A program made the translations under genes and the position numbers. Shown here in pieces: positions 51,340 to 59,529 of a DNA stretch of 64,000 nt (positions are counted from its first letter, which is position 1; each line of letters opens with the position of its first letter). Origin of the DNA: Pontitalea aquivivens (GTDB lineage Bacteria; Pseudomonadota; Alphaproteobacteria; Rhodobacterales; Rhodobacteraceae); NCBI RefSeq assembly GCF_046507575.1, contig NZ_JBKFEY010000004.1, forward strand, positions 62,001 to 126,000, in the 5' to 3' direction. The notes under the pieces were generated by a model, which searched no databases, was not told the DNA's origin, and saw only the letters and a list, made by a program, of their open reading frames with translations.

Positions 51340-51350
51340 AGGAGGACGCG

Positions 51351-51935
51351 ATGAGGAAACGTTCGAAATCCGTGGCAATCGCCCTGCTGGGCGCGGCTGC
51401 CTTCGGGCTGTCGGCCTGCAAGGAACAGGAAACAGACGCGCGCGCCTTCCCGGATGCGCAAAGCTGCAAGGCCGCCGCGCGCGAAAATGACTTCTTCTTT
51501 TCCGAGGCCGATTGCGACACGGCTTTCGCCGAGGCCCTGGCCAGCCATCTGGAAACCGCGCCGCGCTATGAAAGCCTTGACCTGTGCGAGGCCGAACATG
51601 GCGAGGGCGCTTGCGGCGGCGATCCGGCGGCGCAGGCCCAGGGCGGCGGGGGCTTTTCCGTCCTGCCCTTGCTCGCGGGCTACATGCTCGGCTCGATGCT
51701 GGGCGGCGGGCGCGGGGTGATGAGCCAGCCCCTAGTCAAGACAGGCGATGGCCGTTTTGCTACCCCCGGCGGCACCGCGATCAGTTCCAACACGGCATCG
51801 GGCAAGCTGTCCACAAACGCCTTCGCCAAGGCCCCCGCGACCATCGGCAAGCCACCCATGACCCGCGCCGATGTGGCAAGCCGCGGCGGCTTTGGCAAGA
51901 CGGCTAGTGCGCGCGGCACCTCGGTCGGTGGCTAG
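51351..51935 (+). CDS. DUF1190/YgiB-like lipoprotein
   Basis: 194 residues. A signal peptide with FGLSAC lipobox (C23), a Cys-containing conserved part (DAQSCKAAARENDFFFSEAD then CDTAFAEALASH), a Gly-rich hydrophobic segment (SVLPLLAGYMLGSMLGGG, about 101-118) and a Ser/Thr/Gly tail. This is the YgiB (DUF1190) arrangement. Paired with the YgiC-like ATP-grasp gene upstream, so the two probably act together at the envelope; the function is unknown. Confidence 0.83.
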   Translation: MRKRSKSVAIALLGAAAFGLSACKEQETDARAFPDAQSCKAAARENDFFFSEADCDTAFAEALASHLETAPRYESLDLCEAEHGEGACGGDPAAQAQGGGGFSVLPLLAGYMLGSMLGGGRGVMSQPLVKTGDGRFATPGGTAISSNTASGKLSTNAFAKAPATIGKPPMTRADVASRGGFGKTASARGTSVGG

Positions 51936-51980
51936 ACGGTGACCGCTCAGGGGGGGCGCTGCCCCCCGTCCTGCGGACTC

Positions 51981-52050
51981 CCCCCGGAGTATTTTGACCA
52001 AGAAGAAACAGGATCGTGTTATCTTCTTCTTGGTCAAAATACTCCGGGGG
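51981..52050. repeat. Dispersed repeat copies D and E as a perfect 27-bp inverted pair
   Basis: CCCCCGGAGTATTTTGACCA then AGAAGAA (51981-52007) is exactly the reverse complement of 52024-52050, around a 16-nt loop. Sits between convergent genes (YgiB-like and gabD), so it very likely works as a bidirectional terminator. It is also the clearest member of the repeat family. Confidence 0.85.
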
Positions 52051-52078
52051 TGCGGGGGCAGGGCCCCCGCGCGGCGGA

Positions 52079-53557
52079 TCAGATCGACAGGCAGATGTAT
52101 TTCATTTCCAGATAATCCTCGGCCCCGTGGTGCGACCCTTCGCGCCCCAGCCCCGATTGCTTGACCCCGCCAAACGGCGCCACCTCGGTCGAGATGATTC
52201 CGGTGTTGACCCCCACGATGCCGTATTCCAGCCCTTCCTGTACGCGGGTGATGCGGCCGATATCGCGGGCGTAGAAATAGCTGGCGAGGCCAAAGATCGT
52301 GGCATTGGCCTTTTCGATCACCTCTTCCTCGGTTTCGAACCGGAACAGGGGGGCCAGCGGGCCAAAGGTTTCCTCGTTCGTGACCAGCATCTCATCGGTG
52401 ACATTGGCGACGACGGTGGGTTCAAAGAACGACCCGCCCAGTTCATGGCGTTTGCCGCCGGTGACGATTTCGCCGCCCTTGGCCAGTGCGTCATGGATAT
52501 GTTCCTCGACCTTTTCCACCGCGGCCATGTTGACCAGCGGGCCGGTGGTCACGCCCTCTTTCAGCCCGTCGCCGACCTTCAGCCTGGCCACTGCCGCCGC
52601 CAGTTTTGCCGCAAAGGCGTCATAGACCCTTGCCTGCACATAGATGCGGTTGGCGCAGACGCAGGTCTGGCCGTTGTTGCGGAACTTGGACGCCATTGCC
52701 CCTTCCACGGCTGCATCCAGATCGGCATCGTCGAAGACGATGAAGGGCGCGTTGCCGCCCAGCTCCATCGAGCATTTCATCACCTGATCGGCCGCCTGCC
52801 GCATCAGGATGCGCCCCACCTCGGTTGAGCCGGTGAAGGTCAGCTTGCGCACGGTGGGGTTTTCGCAGAATTCCTTGCCGATGTCCGACGACCGCCTTGA
52901 GGTGATGACCGAGAAGATCCCCTTGGGCAGCCCCGCGCGTTCCCCCAGCACCGCCAGTGCCAGCGCCGACAGTGGCGTTTCCGCCGCGGGCCGCGCGACA
53001 AAGCCGCAGCCTACCGCCAGCGCCGGGCCGCATTTGCGCGTTATCATCGCATTGGGAAAGTTCCATGGCGTGATCGAGCCCACCACGCCGATCGGCTGCT
53101 TGATCACCGTGATGCGTTTGTCGCGCATGTGGCCGGGGATGGTTTCGCCGTAAATGCGCTTGGCCTCTTCGCCGAACCATTCGATGAAGCTGGCGCCATA
53201 GGCGATCTCGCCCTTGGCCTCGGCCAGCGGCTTGCCCATTTCGGCGGTCAGGATCGCGCCCAGATCGTCCTGGTTTTCCATCATCAGTTCAAACCAGCGG
53301 CGCATCACCGCGGCGCGTTCCTTGCCGGTGCGCGCGGCCCAGTCCTTCATTGCGATCCGCGCCGCTTCGATCGCACGGGCGGTCTCGGCGCGGCCAAGGT
53401 TGGGCACCTCGCAGATCACATCGCCGCGCGCGGGGTTGGTGACGGCAAAGGTCGACCCGTCGTCGGCCGCGATCCATGCGCCGGCAACATAGGCGCGCGT
53501 CGCCAGCAACGTCGGGTCTTTCAGCAGCGATCGCAGATCGGTCGCGGTATCAAGCAT
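52079..53557 (-). CDS. gabD: NAD(P)-dependent succinate-semialdehyde dehydrogenase
   Basis: 492 residues. Oxidises succinate semialdehyde to succinate in GABA or polyamine breakdown. GSITPWNFPNAMITRKCGPA, catalytic E in MELGGNAPFIVFDDAD, and catalytic C in NNGQTCVCANRIYVQ are all standard for the GabD group. One oddity: the cofactor motif usually written KPA is ARPAAETP here, so the ribose-contacting Lys is Arg. ATG at 53557 (MLDTATDLRS). Whether succinate semialdehyde is the true substrate rests on overall similarity. Confidence 0.88.
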   Translation of the reverse strand: MLDTATDLRSLLKDPTLLATRAYVAGAWIAADDGSTFAVTNPARGDVICEVPNLGRAETARAIEAARIAMKDWAARTGKERAAVMRRWFELMMENQDDLGAILTAEMGKPLAEAKGEIAYGASFIEWFGEEAKRIYGETIPGHMRDKRITVIKQPIGVVGSITPWNFPNAMITRKCGPALAVGCGFVARPAAETPLSALALAVLGERAGLPKGIFSVITSRRSSDIGKEFCENPTVRKLTFTGSTEVGRILMRQAADQVMKCSMELGGNAPFIVFDDADLDAAVEGAMASKFRNNGQTCVCANRIYVQARVYDAFAAKLAAAVARLKVGDGLKEGVTTGPLVNMAAVEKVEEHIHDALAKGGEIVTGGKRHELGGSFFEPTVVANVTDEMLVTNEETFGPLAPLFRFETEEEVIEKANATIFGLASYFYARDIGRITRVQEGLEYGIVGVNTGIISTEVAPFGGVKQSGLGREGSHHGAEDYLEMKYICLSI

Positions 53558-53641
53558 GATGTCCTCCCTCCCTGGGTATGGTAGGAAGGAACCATGCGGT
53601 GGGGGCAAAGTCCATCCCGGCAGCCGTACAGAGGGGGGACG

Positions 53642-54424
53642 ATGACCACAGATCTGGATGATGCCTATGCCAATGCGGCCCATATTCCGGATGGCGCAGC
53701 CTATCCGGCGCGCTGGCGGGCGGCGTCAGGGGTATTTTGCGCGGCCCACCCGCCCCGGCGGATCGTCTATGGCCGTGCCGCGCGCGAATGGGCCTGGTTT
53801 TGGCAACCCGCAGGGGGCGCGCGGGGTCTGGCGGTGATCGTGCATGGGGGGTATTGGTTGCGCTTCTCGCCCGAGGATTTTGCGCATCTTGCGGCGGGTG
53901 CGCTGGCGGCGGGCTGGGCGGTGGCGGTGCCGGCCTATACGCTGGCCCCACAGGCGCGGCTGGCCGGGATCACGCAGCAGCTTGGCGCGGCGGTTGCGGT
54001 GTTATCCGAACAGGTTGCGGGGCCGATCCATCTGGCGGGGCATTCGGCCGGTGGCCACCTGGTCGCGCGGCTGGCCTGCGAAGATTCGCCCCTGCCTGCG
54101 GCTGTGGCCGCCCGCATCGCGCGTGTGGTTCCGATCTCGCCGCTGTCGGATCTGGCGCCGCTGATGCGGACCATGATGAATGCCGATTTGCGGATCGATG
54201 CGGCCGAGGCACGGGCCGAAAGCCCGCTGCATCTGCGCCCCCGCCCGGGGCAGGCAGTGCATGTCTGGGTTGGCGGGGCTGAACGCCCGGCCTTCCTGGA
54301 TCAGGCTCGCTGGCTGGCTGAGGCCTGGGCCTGCCCGCTGACGATCGATACCGGGCGGCATCATTTCGATGTGATCGCCGGGCTGGAACATTCCTCGCCG
54401 CTGCTGTCGGCCTTCATCGGCTGA
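53642..54424 (+). CDS. Alpha/beta hydrolase (arylformamidase-like)
   Basis: 260 residues. HGGYW oxyanion-hole motif (about residues 72-76), nucleophile elbow GHSAGGHLVARL, and catalytic His in GRHHFDVIAGLE. The HGGYW and SPLSDLAPL features resemble kynurenine formamidase-like hydrolases, but no kynurenine gene is nearby. Divergent from gabD by 84 bp and convergent with the P1 peptidase (11-bp overlap). The substrate is probably an amide or ester; not determinable from sequence. Confidence 0.85.
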   Translation: MTTDLDDAYANAAHIPDGAAYPARWRAASGVFCAAHPPRRIVYGRAAREWAWFWQPAGGARGLAVIVHGGYWLRFSPEDFAHLAAGALAAGWAVAVPAYTLAPQARLAGITQQLGAAVAVLSEQVAGPIHLAGHSAGGHLVARLACEDSPLPAAVAARIARVVPISPLSDLAPLMRTMMNADLRIDAAEARAESPLHLRPRPGQAVHVWVGGAERPAFLDQARWLAEAWACPLTIDTGRHHFDVIAGLEHSSPLLSAFIG

Positions 54425-55406
54425 ACCGCGCCCGCCAGGCCGGTTGCAGATCTCCGGGCATCGGCGTGGCGGCGTGAACCGCCCGCGCGATGGCCCGGGC
54501 CAGACAGCAGGCAGCAGCATGGCCCAGCGCAAAGGACCCGGCCAGCGGGTCGGCCAGGGGCCTCGCGCCGGTGGCCACGGCAAAGACCAGATCGCCATCC
54601 AGCGGCGTGTGGCTGGGCACGATCGCGCGCGCCATGCCGTCATGCGCGGCCACCGCCATGCGCTGGGCCTGTGCCTGTGTCAGGGCGGCATCCGTGGCGA
54701 CAATGGCGATCGTCGTCGCTTCGCCCATCCGTTTCGCGGGTGGGGGCTCATGCCCCGGCGGGGGGGCGGTTCCGGGCCCAAGCCCGCCGAATTCGCCCGC
54801 CATTTCCCAGGGCGCGGCCCAGAACTGCGGCCCTTCGCCCATCACCACCGATCCCAGCGCATTGACCGCGACCAGCGCCCCGACCGTCACCCCGCTGTCC
54901 AGAACCGCCGAGGCGGACCCCAGCCCCCCCTTCAGATTTCCCGTCAGCGCGCCGTAACCCGCGCCAACCGACCCGATCGCGAAATCCGGGCGCGCGTCTT
55001 TCAGCGCCTCCCGGCCCAGCCGCCCATAGGGATTTTCCGTCCAGCCCTTGTCGCCACCATTGAGCAGATCGAACAGGATCGCACCCGGCACGATCGGTAC
55101 GCGCATATCCCCCACGGCAAAGCCCCGCCCCATGGCGCGCAGCCCCCCGGCAACGCCCGAGGCCGCGTCCAGCCCGAACGCCGATCCGCCCGACAGAACC
55201 AGCGCGTCCACCTCTTGCACCAGCCGGTCCGGCGCCAGAAGGTCGGTTTCGCGCGTGCCGGGGGCACCGCCCATCACATGAACCGCCGCCGTGAAGGGAC
55301 GGGCGCCCGCAAGCACCGTGGCCCCGCTGCGCAGGTCCCCGTCCTGCGCATTGCCGACCAGAAGACCCTCGACATCGGTGATCAGGTTGCGCCTGCCGGG
55401 CTTCAT
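54414..55406 (-). CDS. P1-family peptidase (DmpA/BapA-type aminopeptidase/esterase)
   Basis: 330 residues of the self-processing Ntn-like P1 family (L-aminopeptidase D-esterase, beta-peptidyl aminopeptidases). NLITDVEGLLVGNAQD, VLSGGSAFGLDAASGVAGGL, GSVGAGYGALTGNLKGG and GEATTIAIVATDAALTQAQA match the family. The usual autocleavage site lies just before the TTIAIV strand, so the nucleophile should be one of the two Thr. ATG at 55406 follows AAAGGAC; a second ATG at 55421 is upstream. It may act on beta- or D-amino acid amides. Confidence 0.87.
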   Translation of the reverse strand: MKPGRRNLITDVEGLLVGNAQDGDLRSGATVLAGARPFTAAVHVMGGAPGTRETDLLAPDRLVQEVDALVLSGGSAFGLDAASGVAGGLRAMGRGFAVGDMRVPIVPGAILFDLLNGGDKGWTENPYGRLGREALKDARPDFAIGSVGAGYGALTGNLKGGLGSASAVLDSGVTVGALVAVNALGSVVMGEGPQFWAAPWEMAGEFGGLGPGTAPPPGHEPPPAKRMGEATTIAIVATDAALTQAQAQRMAVAAHDGMARAIVPSHTPLDGDLVFAVATGARPLADPLAGSFALGHAAACCLARAIARAVHAATPMPGDLQPAWRARFSR

Positions 55407-55417
55407 TTCTTGTCCTT

Positions 55418-55446
55418 TCATCTTGCCACAAATACCTCGGGGGGGG
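55418..55446 (-). repeat. Dispersed repeat, copy F, overlapping the P1 peptidase leader
   Basis: On the minus strand CCCCCCGAGGTATTTG then TGGCAAGATGAAA. A divergent copy whose purine end lies just before the AAAGGA site of the peptidase gene. Confidence 0.5.
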
Positions 55447-55490
55447 CGTTGCGGCCCCCGTCAAGGGGGCTGCAACGCCGGGGGGCAGCG
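55443..55490. terminator. GC hairpin between the SDR and P1 peptidase genes
   Basis: GCGTTGCGGCCCCC-GTCAA-GGGGGC-TGCAACGC, long near-perfect arms. Located after the SDR stop and before the peptidase start, so it may separate the two transcripts. Confidence 0.5.
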
Positions 55491-55505
55491 CCCCCCCGGG
55501 CGCCC

Positions 55506-56243
55506 TCAGATGCAGCGTCCGCCATCGACCTCCAGCGCAACGCCCGTCACCATCGAGGCCTCATCAGAACACAGGTATAGCGCCGCCGCCGCCATATCTT
55601 CGGGCGTCGAAAACCGGCCGATCGGAATGCTTGACAGGAACTTTGCCCGCATGTCCGGCGTGTCCTCACCCATGAAGGATTTCAGCAGGGGCGTTTCGCC
55701 GGCGACCGGATTGATGGCGTTGACGCGCACACCGAAGGGCGCCAGTTCCACCGCCATCGCGCGCGTCGCGGTGATCATCCAGCCCTTCGAGGCATTGTAC
55801 CAGCAAAGCCGCGGGCGCGGGCTGACCCCGGCGGTCGAGGCGACATTCAGGATCGCGCCGCGCCCGGCCGCCTTCATCATCGGCACGATGTGGCGCGTGG
55901 TCAGAAAGACCGATTTCGCGTTCACGGCAAGCACCCGGTCGAATTCGGCCTCGGCAACATCTTCCATCGGTTGCGGCAGGTGCGTGATACCGGCGTTGTT
56001 CACCAGAATGTCCAGCCCGCCCCATCTGTCGGCCGCAGCCCGGGCCATCGCGGCCACATCCGCATCGCGGCTGACGTCCACGGTCCAGGCGAGCCCGCCG
56101 ATCTCATTGGCAAGCGCCTGCGCGGCGGGGCTGATGTCGGCCACCATGACCTGCGCGCCTTCGGCGGCAAAGCGCCGCGCGATCCCGGCCCCGAACCCCG
56201 AGGCCCCGCCGGTCACGATCGCCGTCTTGTCCTTCAACCGCAT
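55506..56243 (-). CDS. SDR family oxidoreductase
   Basis: 245 residues. Cofactor motif VTGGASGFGAGIA; D at VADISPAAQ, suggesting NAD; NNAG in ILVNNAGITHLP; catalytic S in ILNVASTAG and YxxxK in WYNASKG. Ends VALEVDGGRCI. The family is broad; oxidation of a secondary or primary alcohol is the likely reaction. It lies in the minus-strand series with the aldehyde dehydrogenase and transporter genes, 155 bp from the former. Confidence 0.9.
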   Translation of the reverse strand: MRLKDKTAIVTGGASGFGAGIARRFAAEGAQVMVADISPAAQALANEIGGLAWTVDVSRDADVAAMARAAADRWGGLDILVNNAGITHLPQPMEDVAEAEFDRVLAVNAKSVFLTTRHIVPMMKAAGRGAILNVASTAGVSPRPRLCWYNASKGWMITATRAMAVELAPFGVRVNAINPVAGETPLLKSFMGEDTPDMRAKFLSSIPIGRFSTPEDMAAAALYLCSDEASMVTGVALEVDGGRCI

Positions 56244-56366
56244 CTGCAATGTCCTTCGCTGTTTACGGCAGAGTGTCAGAATTTCGCCGTGAGGCAAGCA
56301 CTGCCGCCGGGCGGGGGGCGCTGCCCCCCGGGCCTTGCCGCGCCCGTGCGGGGCGCGCCAAGGCCT

Positions 56367-56397
56367 CCCCCCGGGATATTTGGACAAAGCCGAAAGG
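56367..56397 (+). repeat. Dispersed repeat, copy G (GATATTTGGACAAAGCCGAA variant)
   Basis: CCCCCCGGGATATTTGGACA then AAGCCGAAAGG, ending 2 bp from the aldehyde dehydrogenase stop. Next to a long GC stem (GGCCTTGCCGCGCCC with its complement, 56330-56364) likely to be a terminator or processing hairpin. Confidence 0.6.
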
Positions 56398-56398
56398 G

Positions 56399-57859
56399 TC
56401 AGCCGTGCCAGGCAGCGACGGTCTTGAGGGTTGAAAACCCGTACAGCGCCTCAAAGCCCTTTTCGCGGCCGTGGCCGGATTTTCCGGTGCCGCCAAAGGG
56501 CAACTCGACCCCGCCGCCCGCGCCATAGTTGTTCAGATAGACTTGCCCCGCCCGCAGCCTGTGTGCCAGCCGCATCTGGCGGGCGCCATTTTCCGACCAG
56601 ACGGCGGCGACCAGGCCATAGTCGGTGCCATTGGCGATGGCCACAGCCTCGTCTTCGTCATCGAAGGGGATGATCACCTGCGCGGGGCCAAAGATTTCCT
56701 CTTGCGCCAGCCGGTGATCGGGGCGTACGTCGGCCAGCAGGCGGGGGGCGACGTAATGGCCGCCCGGCGGGGCATCGGCCTCGATCCTGCCGATCGCGGC
56801 AACGCTCAGGTCACCGGCCAGCGCCAGGTAGCCTTCCACAACCGCCTTCTGACGCGCCGAGATCAGGGGTCCCAGGTCAAGATCGGACAGTGCGGGTCCC
56901 ACCCGCAGCCTGGCATAGCTTGCGGCCATGCGCTCGACCACCTCGGCATGGCGCTTGCGTTCCACCAGAATGCGCGCACTGGCCGAACAGGTCTGGCCTG
57001 CATTCTGCACCCCCGCGTTCACCAGAAAGGGCAGGGCGCGATCAAGATCGGCATCGGCAAAGACCAGTTGCGGCGACTTGCCGCCAAGTTCCAGCGTGAC
57101 CGGCACCACATTGCGGGCGGCGGCGGACTGGATCCGGATGCCGACGCCGACCGATCCGGTAAAGCTGATGTGGTTGACACCGGGGTGGGCGGCCAGCGCG
57201 GCGCCGGCTTCCTCGCCCAGGCCCGGGATCACATTCAGCGCGCCGGCGGGCAGCCCGGCCTCAACCGCGATGCGGGCAAAGGCCAGCGCGGTCAGGCTTG
57301 CCTCTTCGGCGGGTTTCAGTACCGCCGCATTGCCCATGGCCAGCGCCGCGCCCACGGAACGGCCAATGATCTGCATCGGATAGTTCCAGGGCACGATATG
57401 GGCGGTCACGCCATGCGGTTCGCGCAGGGTATAGGCGGTGTAGCCGGGTTGATAGGGGATCGTATGGCCCATCACCTTGTCGGCGGCGCCGGCGTAGAAT
57501 TCCATGTAGCGCGCCAGCGCCAGTGCATCGGCCCGTGCCTGTGCCAGCGGCTTGCCGACATCCAGCGATTCCAGAACCGCCAGCGCCTCGGCCCGGTCGC
57601 TGACGATCTGCCCGATCCGGGCCAGGATGCGGCCACGCCGGACCGCACCCAGACGGCCCCAGTCGCCCGAGAGCGCAGCCCGTGCCGCGGTGACGGCCTC
57701 ATCGACAGTGGCGGCATCGGCCCGGGCGATCTGGCCGATGATCTGCCCGGTCGAAGGGTTCTCGACCGGCAGATGCCGATCGCAGGGGCGCCAGTGCCCC
57801 CCGATCAGCAGTTCGGCGGGATTGAACCAGAGCGTCTGGCGCAGAAGTTCTTGGGTCAT
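56399..57859 (-). CDS. Aldehyde dehydrogenase family protein
   Basis: 486 residues. VPWNYPMQIIGRSVGAALA, KPAEEASLTALAFARI (cofactor Lys present), catalytic E in LELGGKSPQLVFADAD and C in NAGQTCSASARI. The residues around the active site resemble betaine- and aminoaldehyde-type dehydrogenases, but the substrate is not fixed. Start overlaps the ABC ATPase stop by 4 bp (ATGA), so it is translationally coupled to the transporter and probably oxidises something derived from its cargo. Confidence 0.9.
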   Translation of the reverse strand: MTQELLRQTLWFNPAELLIGGHWRPCDRHLPVENPSTGQIIGQIARADAATVDEAVTAARAALSGDWGRLGAVRRGRILARIGQIVSDRAEALAVLESLDVGKPLAQARADALALARYMEFYAGAADKVMGHTIPYQPGYTAYTLREPHGVTAHIVPWNYPMQIIGRSVGAALAMGNAAVLKPAEEASLTALAFARIAVEAGLPAGALNVIPGLGEEAGAALAAHPGVNHISFTGSVGVGIRIQSAAARNVVPVTLELGGKSPQLVFADADLDRALPFLVNAGVQNAGQTCSASARILVERKRHAEVVERMAASYARLRVGPALSDLDLGPLISARQKAVVEGYLALAGDLSVAAIGRIEADAPPGGHYVAPRLLADVRPDHRLAQEEIFGPAQVIIPFDDEDEAVAIANGTDYGLVAAVWSENGARQMRLAHRLRAGQVYLNNYGAGGGVELPFGGTGKSGHGREKGFEALYGFSTLKTVAAWHG

Positions 57860-59529
57860 GGGCTTTGCTCCAGCCAGGCGGGGGGGATGCGCGGGGTCGC
57901 GGCCAGAAGCCGTTGCGTATAGGCATGTTTGGGGGTGGTGAGGACGGCCTCGGTCGGACCGGCCTCGACGATGCGGCCTGCCTGCATCACCAGCACCCGC
58001 GATGTCACCTGCCGCACGACCGACAGGTCATGCGAGATGAACAGGTAAGACAGCCGGTGGCTGTCGCGCAGGCGGGCAAGCAGATCAAGCACCTGCAGGC
58101 GAACCTGCACATCCAGCGCCGAGACGGCTTCATCCAGAACAATCAGCGCGGGGCGGATGATCAGCGCACGGGCGATGGCGATGCGCTGACGCTGGCCGCC
58201 GGAAAAGGCGTGGATGTATTTGCGCCCGTCATCGGGCGTCAGCCCCACCTCGCGCAGGCTTTCGGCGACGCGGTCTCGCCAGTCGGCCGGGCGTCCGGTC
58301 AGATGGAAGGGCTCGGCAATCAGTCGCTCGACCCGGTGGCGGGGGTTGAAACTGCCGTAAGGGTCCTGAAACACGACCTGCACCTGCGCGCGTTGCGGCC
58401 CCGGCATCAAGGGTCCGACAGCGTGCCCGGCCAGCCGGATCTGCCCGCCCTGCAAGGGATCAAGCCCCAGGATCGCGCGGGTCAGCGTCGACTTGCCACA
58501 GCCCGATTCCCCTACCAGGCCCAGGCTTTCGCCGGCCTGCAGGCAGAAGCTGACATCTGCCAGCGCCTGCAGTTCGGGGTGGGGGGCAAAGGGGGCGGGG
58601 CGCGCAAGCCGATAGATGCGTCGGGCGCGATCCACGACCAGAAGCGGCGCGCCCTCCTGTGCCGGGGAATTTGAGTATTTTTGCCAAGAAGAAGACCCTG
58701 CCGTTTCTTCTTGGTCCAAATACTCATGATCCGTCGGCGGGGCCGGGGGCGTGGGCGGTGGTCTGCGCGGGGCAGAGGCCGCGAACAGCGCGGCGGTATA
58801 GGGATGGGAGCGGGTGCGGAACAGGGCTTCGGTCGGGCCGGTTTCCACGATGCGGCCCGATTTCATCACCGCGACGCGATTGGCCATGCCCGCCACGACG
58901 GCCAGGTCATGGGTGATCAGCATCAGGGCCATGCCCTTTTCGGCGGCCAGATCGCGCAGAAGGTCCAGGATCTGCGCCTGGGTTGTCACATCCAGTGCCG
59001 TTGTGGGTTCATCCGCGATCAGAAGCCGGGGGCCTGCCGCGATGGCCAGCGCGATGGCGACGCGCTGGCGTTGCCCGCCGGACAGTTCATGTGGGTAAAG
59101 GGTCAGCGGAAAGCGGGATTCGGGCAGGCCGACGCGGTCCAGCCGGTCGCGCGCGATCGCCAGCGCCCCGGTCCGGGGCATGGCCTTGTGCACCCGCAGC
59201 GTTTCGGCGACCTGATCGCCGATGGTCATCAGCGGGTTCAGCGCGGTCATAGGTTCCTGAAAGATCATCCCGATCCGGTTGCCGCGCAGGGCGCACAGGG
59301 CGCGTTCGGGCAGCGACAGCAGATCCTGGCCTTCAAGGACGACGCGGCCGGCGGCGCGGGCGCCCTGGGGCAGCAGGCCGATGGCGGCCAGCGCGGTCAT
59401 CGACTTGCCTGATCCGCTTTCACCGACGACGCCCAGCGTTTCCCCGGGCGCAATCGTCAGTGAGATTTCTGACAGGACCGGCGTGGACCCGATGTGGACC
59501 GACAGATCCTGAATTGACAGCAGCGTCAT
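57856..59529 (-). CDS. Dipeptide/oligopeptide ABC transporter, fused double ATPase
   Basis: 557 residues with two complete ABC cassettes (DppD-DppF fusion, YejF/GsiA-like). Cassette 1: Walker A GESGSGKS (36-43), signature LSGGQRQRVAIA, Walker B LLIADEPTTALD. Cassette 2: GESGCGKST (about 335), FSGGQRQRIAIA, LIVLDEAVSALD. The linker (about 255-295) contains an in-frame insertion, EYLDQEETAGSSSWQKYSNS, encoded by an inverted pair of the dispersed repeat. Overlaps the permease gene by 4 bp. Confidence 0.93.
   Translation of the reverse strand: MTLLSIQDLSVHIGSTPVLSEISLTIAPGETLGVVGESGSGKSMTALAAIGLLPQGARAAGRVVLEGQDLLSLPERALCALRGNRIGMIFQEPMTALNPLMTIGDQVAETLRVHKAMPRTGALAIARDRLDRVGLPESRFPLTLYPHELSGGQRQRVAIALAIAAGPRLLIADEPTTALDVTTQAQILDLLRDLAAEKGMALMLITHDLAVVAGMANRVAVMKSGRIVETGPTEALFRTRSHPYTAALFAASAPRRPPPTPPAPPTDHEYLDQEETAGSSSWQKYSNSPAQEGAPLLVVDRARRIYRLARPAPFAPHPELQALADVSFCLQAGESLGLVGESGCGKSTLTRAILGLDPLQGGQIRLAGHAVGPLMPGPQRAQVQVVFQDPYGSFNPRHRVERLIAEPFHLTGRPADWRDRVAESLREVGLTPDDGRKYIHAFSGGQRQRIAIARALIIRPALIVLDEAVSALDVQVRLQVLDLLARLRDSHRLSYLFISHDLSVVRQVTSRVLVMQAGRIVEAGPTEAVLTTPKHAYTQRLLAATPRIPPAWLEQSP
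58673..58725. repeat. Dispersed repeat copies H and I, inverted pair inside the ABC ATPase linker
   Basis: GAGTATTTTTGCCAAGAAGA then A (58673-58693) pairs with TTCTTCTTGGTCCAAATACT then C (58705-58725), 18 of 21 positions, around an 11-nt loop. It is read in frame on the minus strand as about 18 residues (near 268-286) between the two ATPase domains, with no stop codon. Confidence 0.8.
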
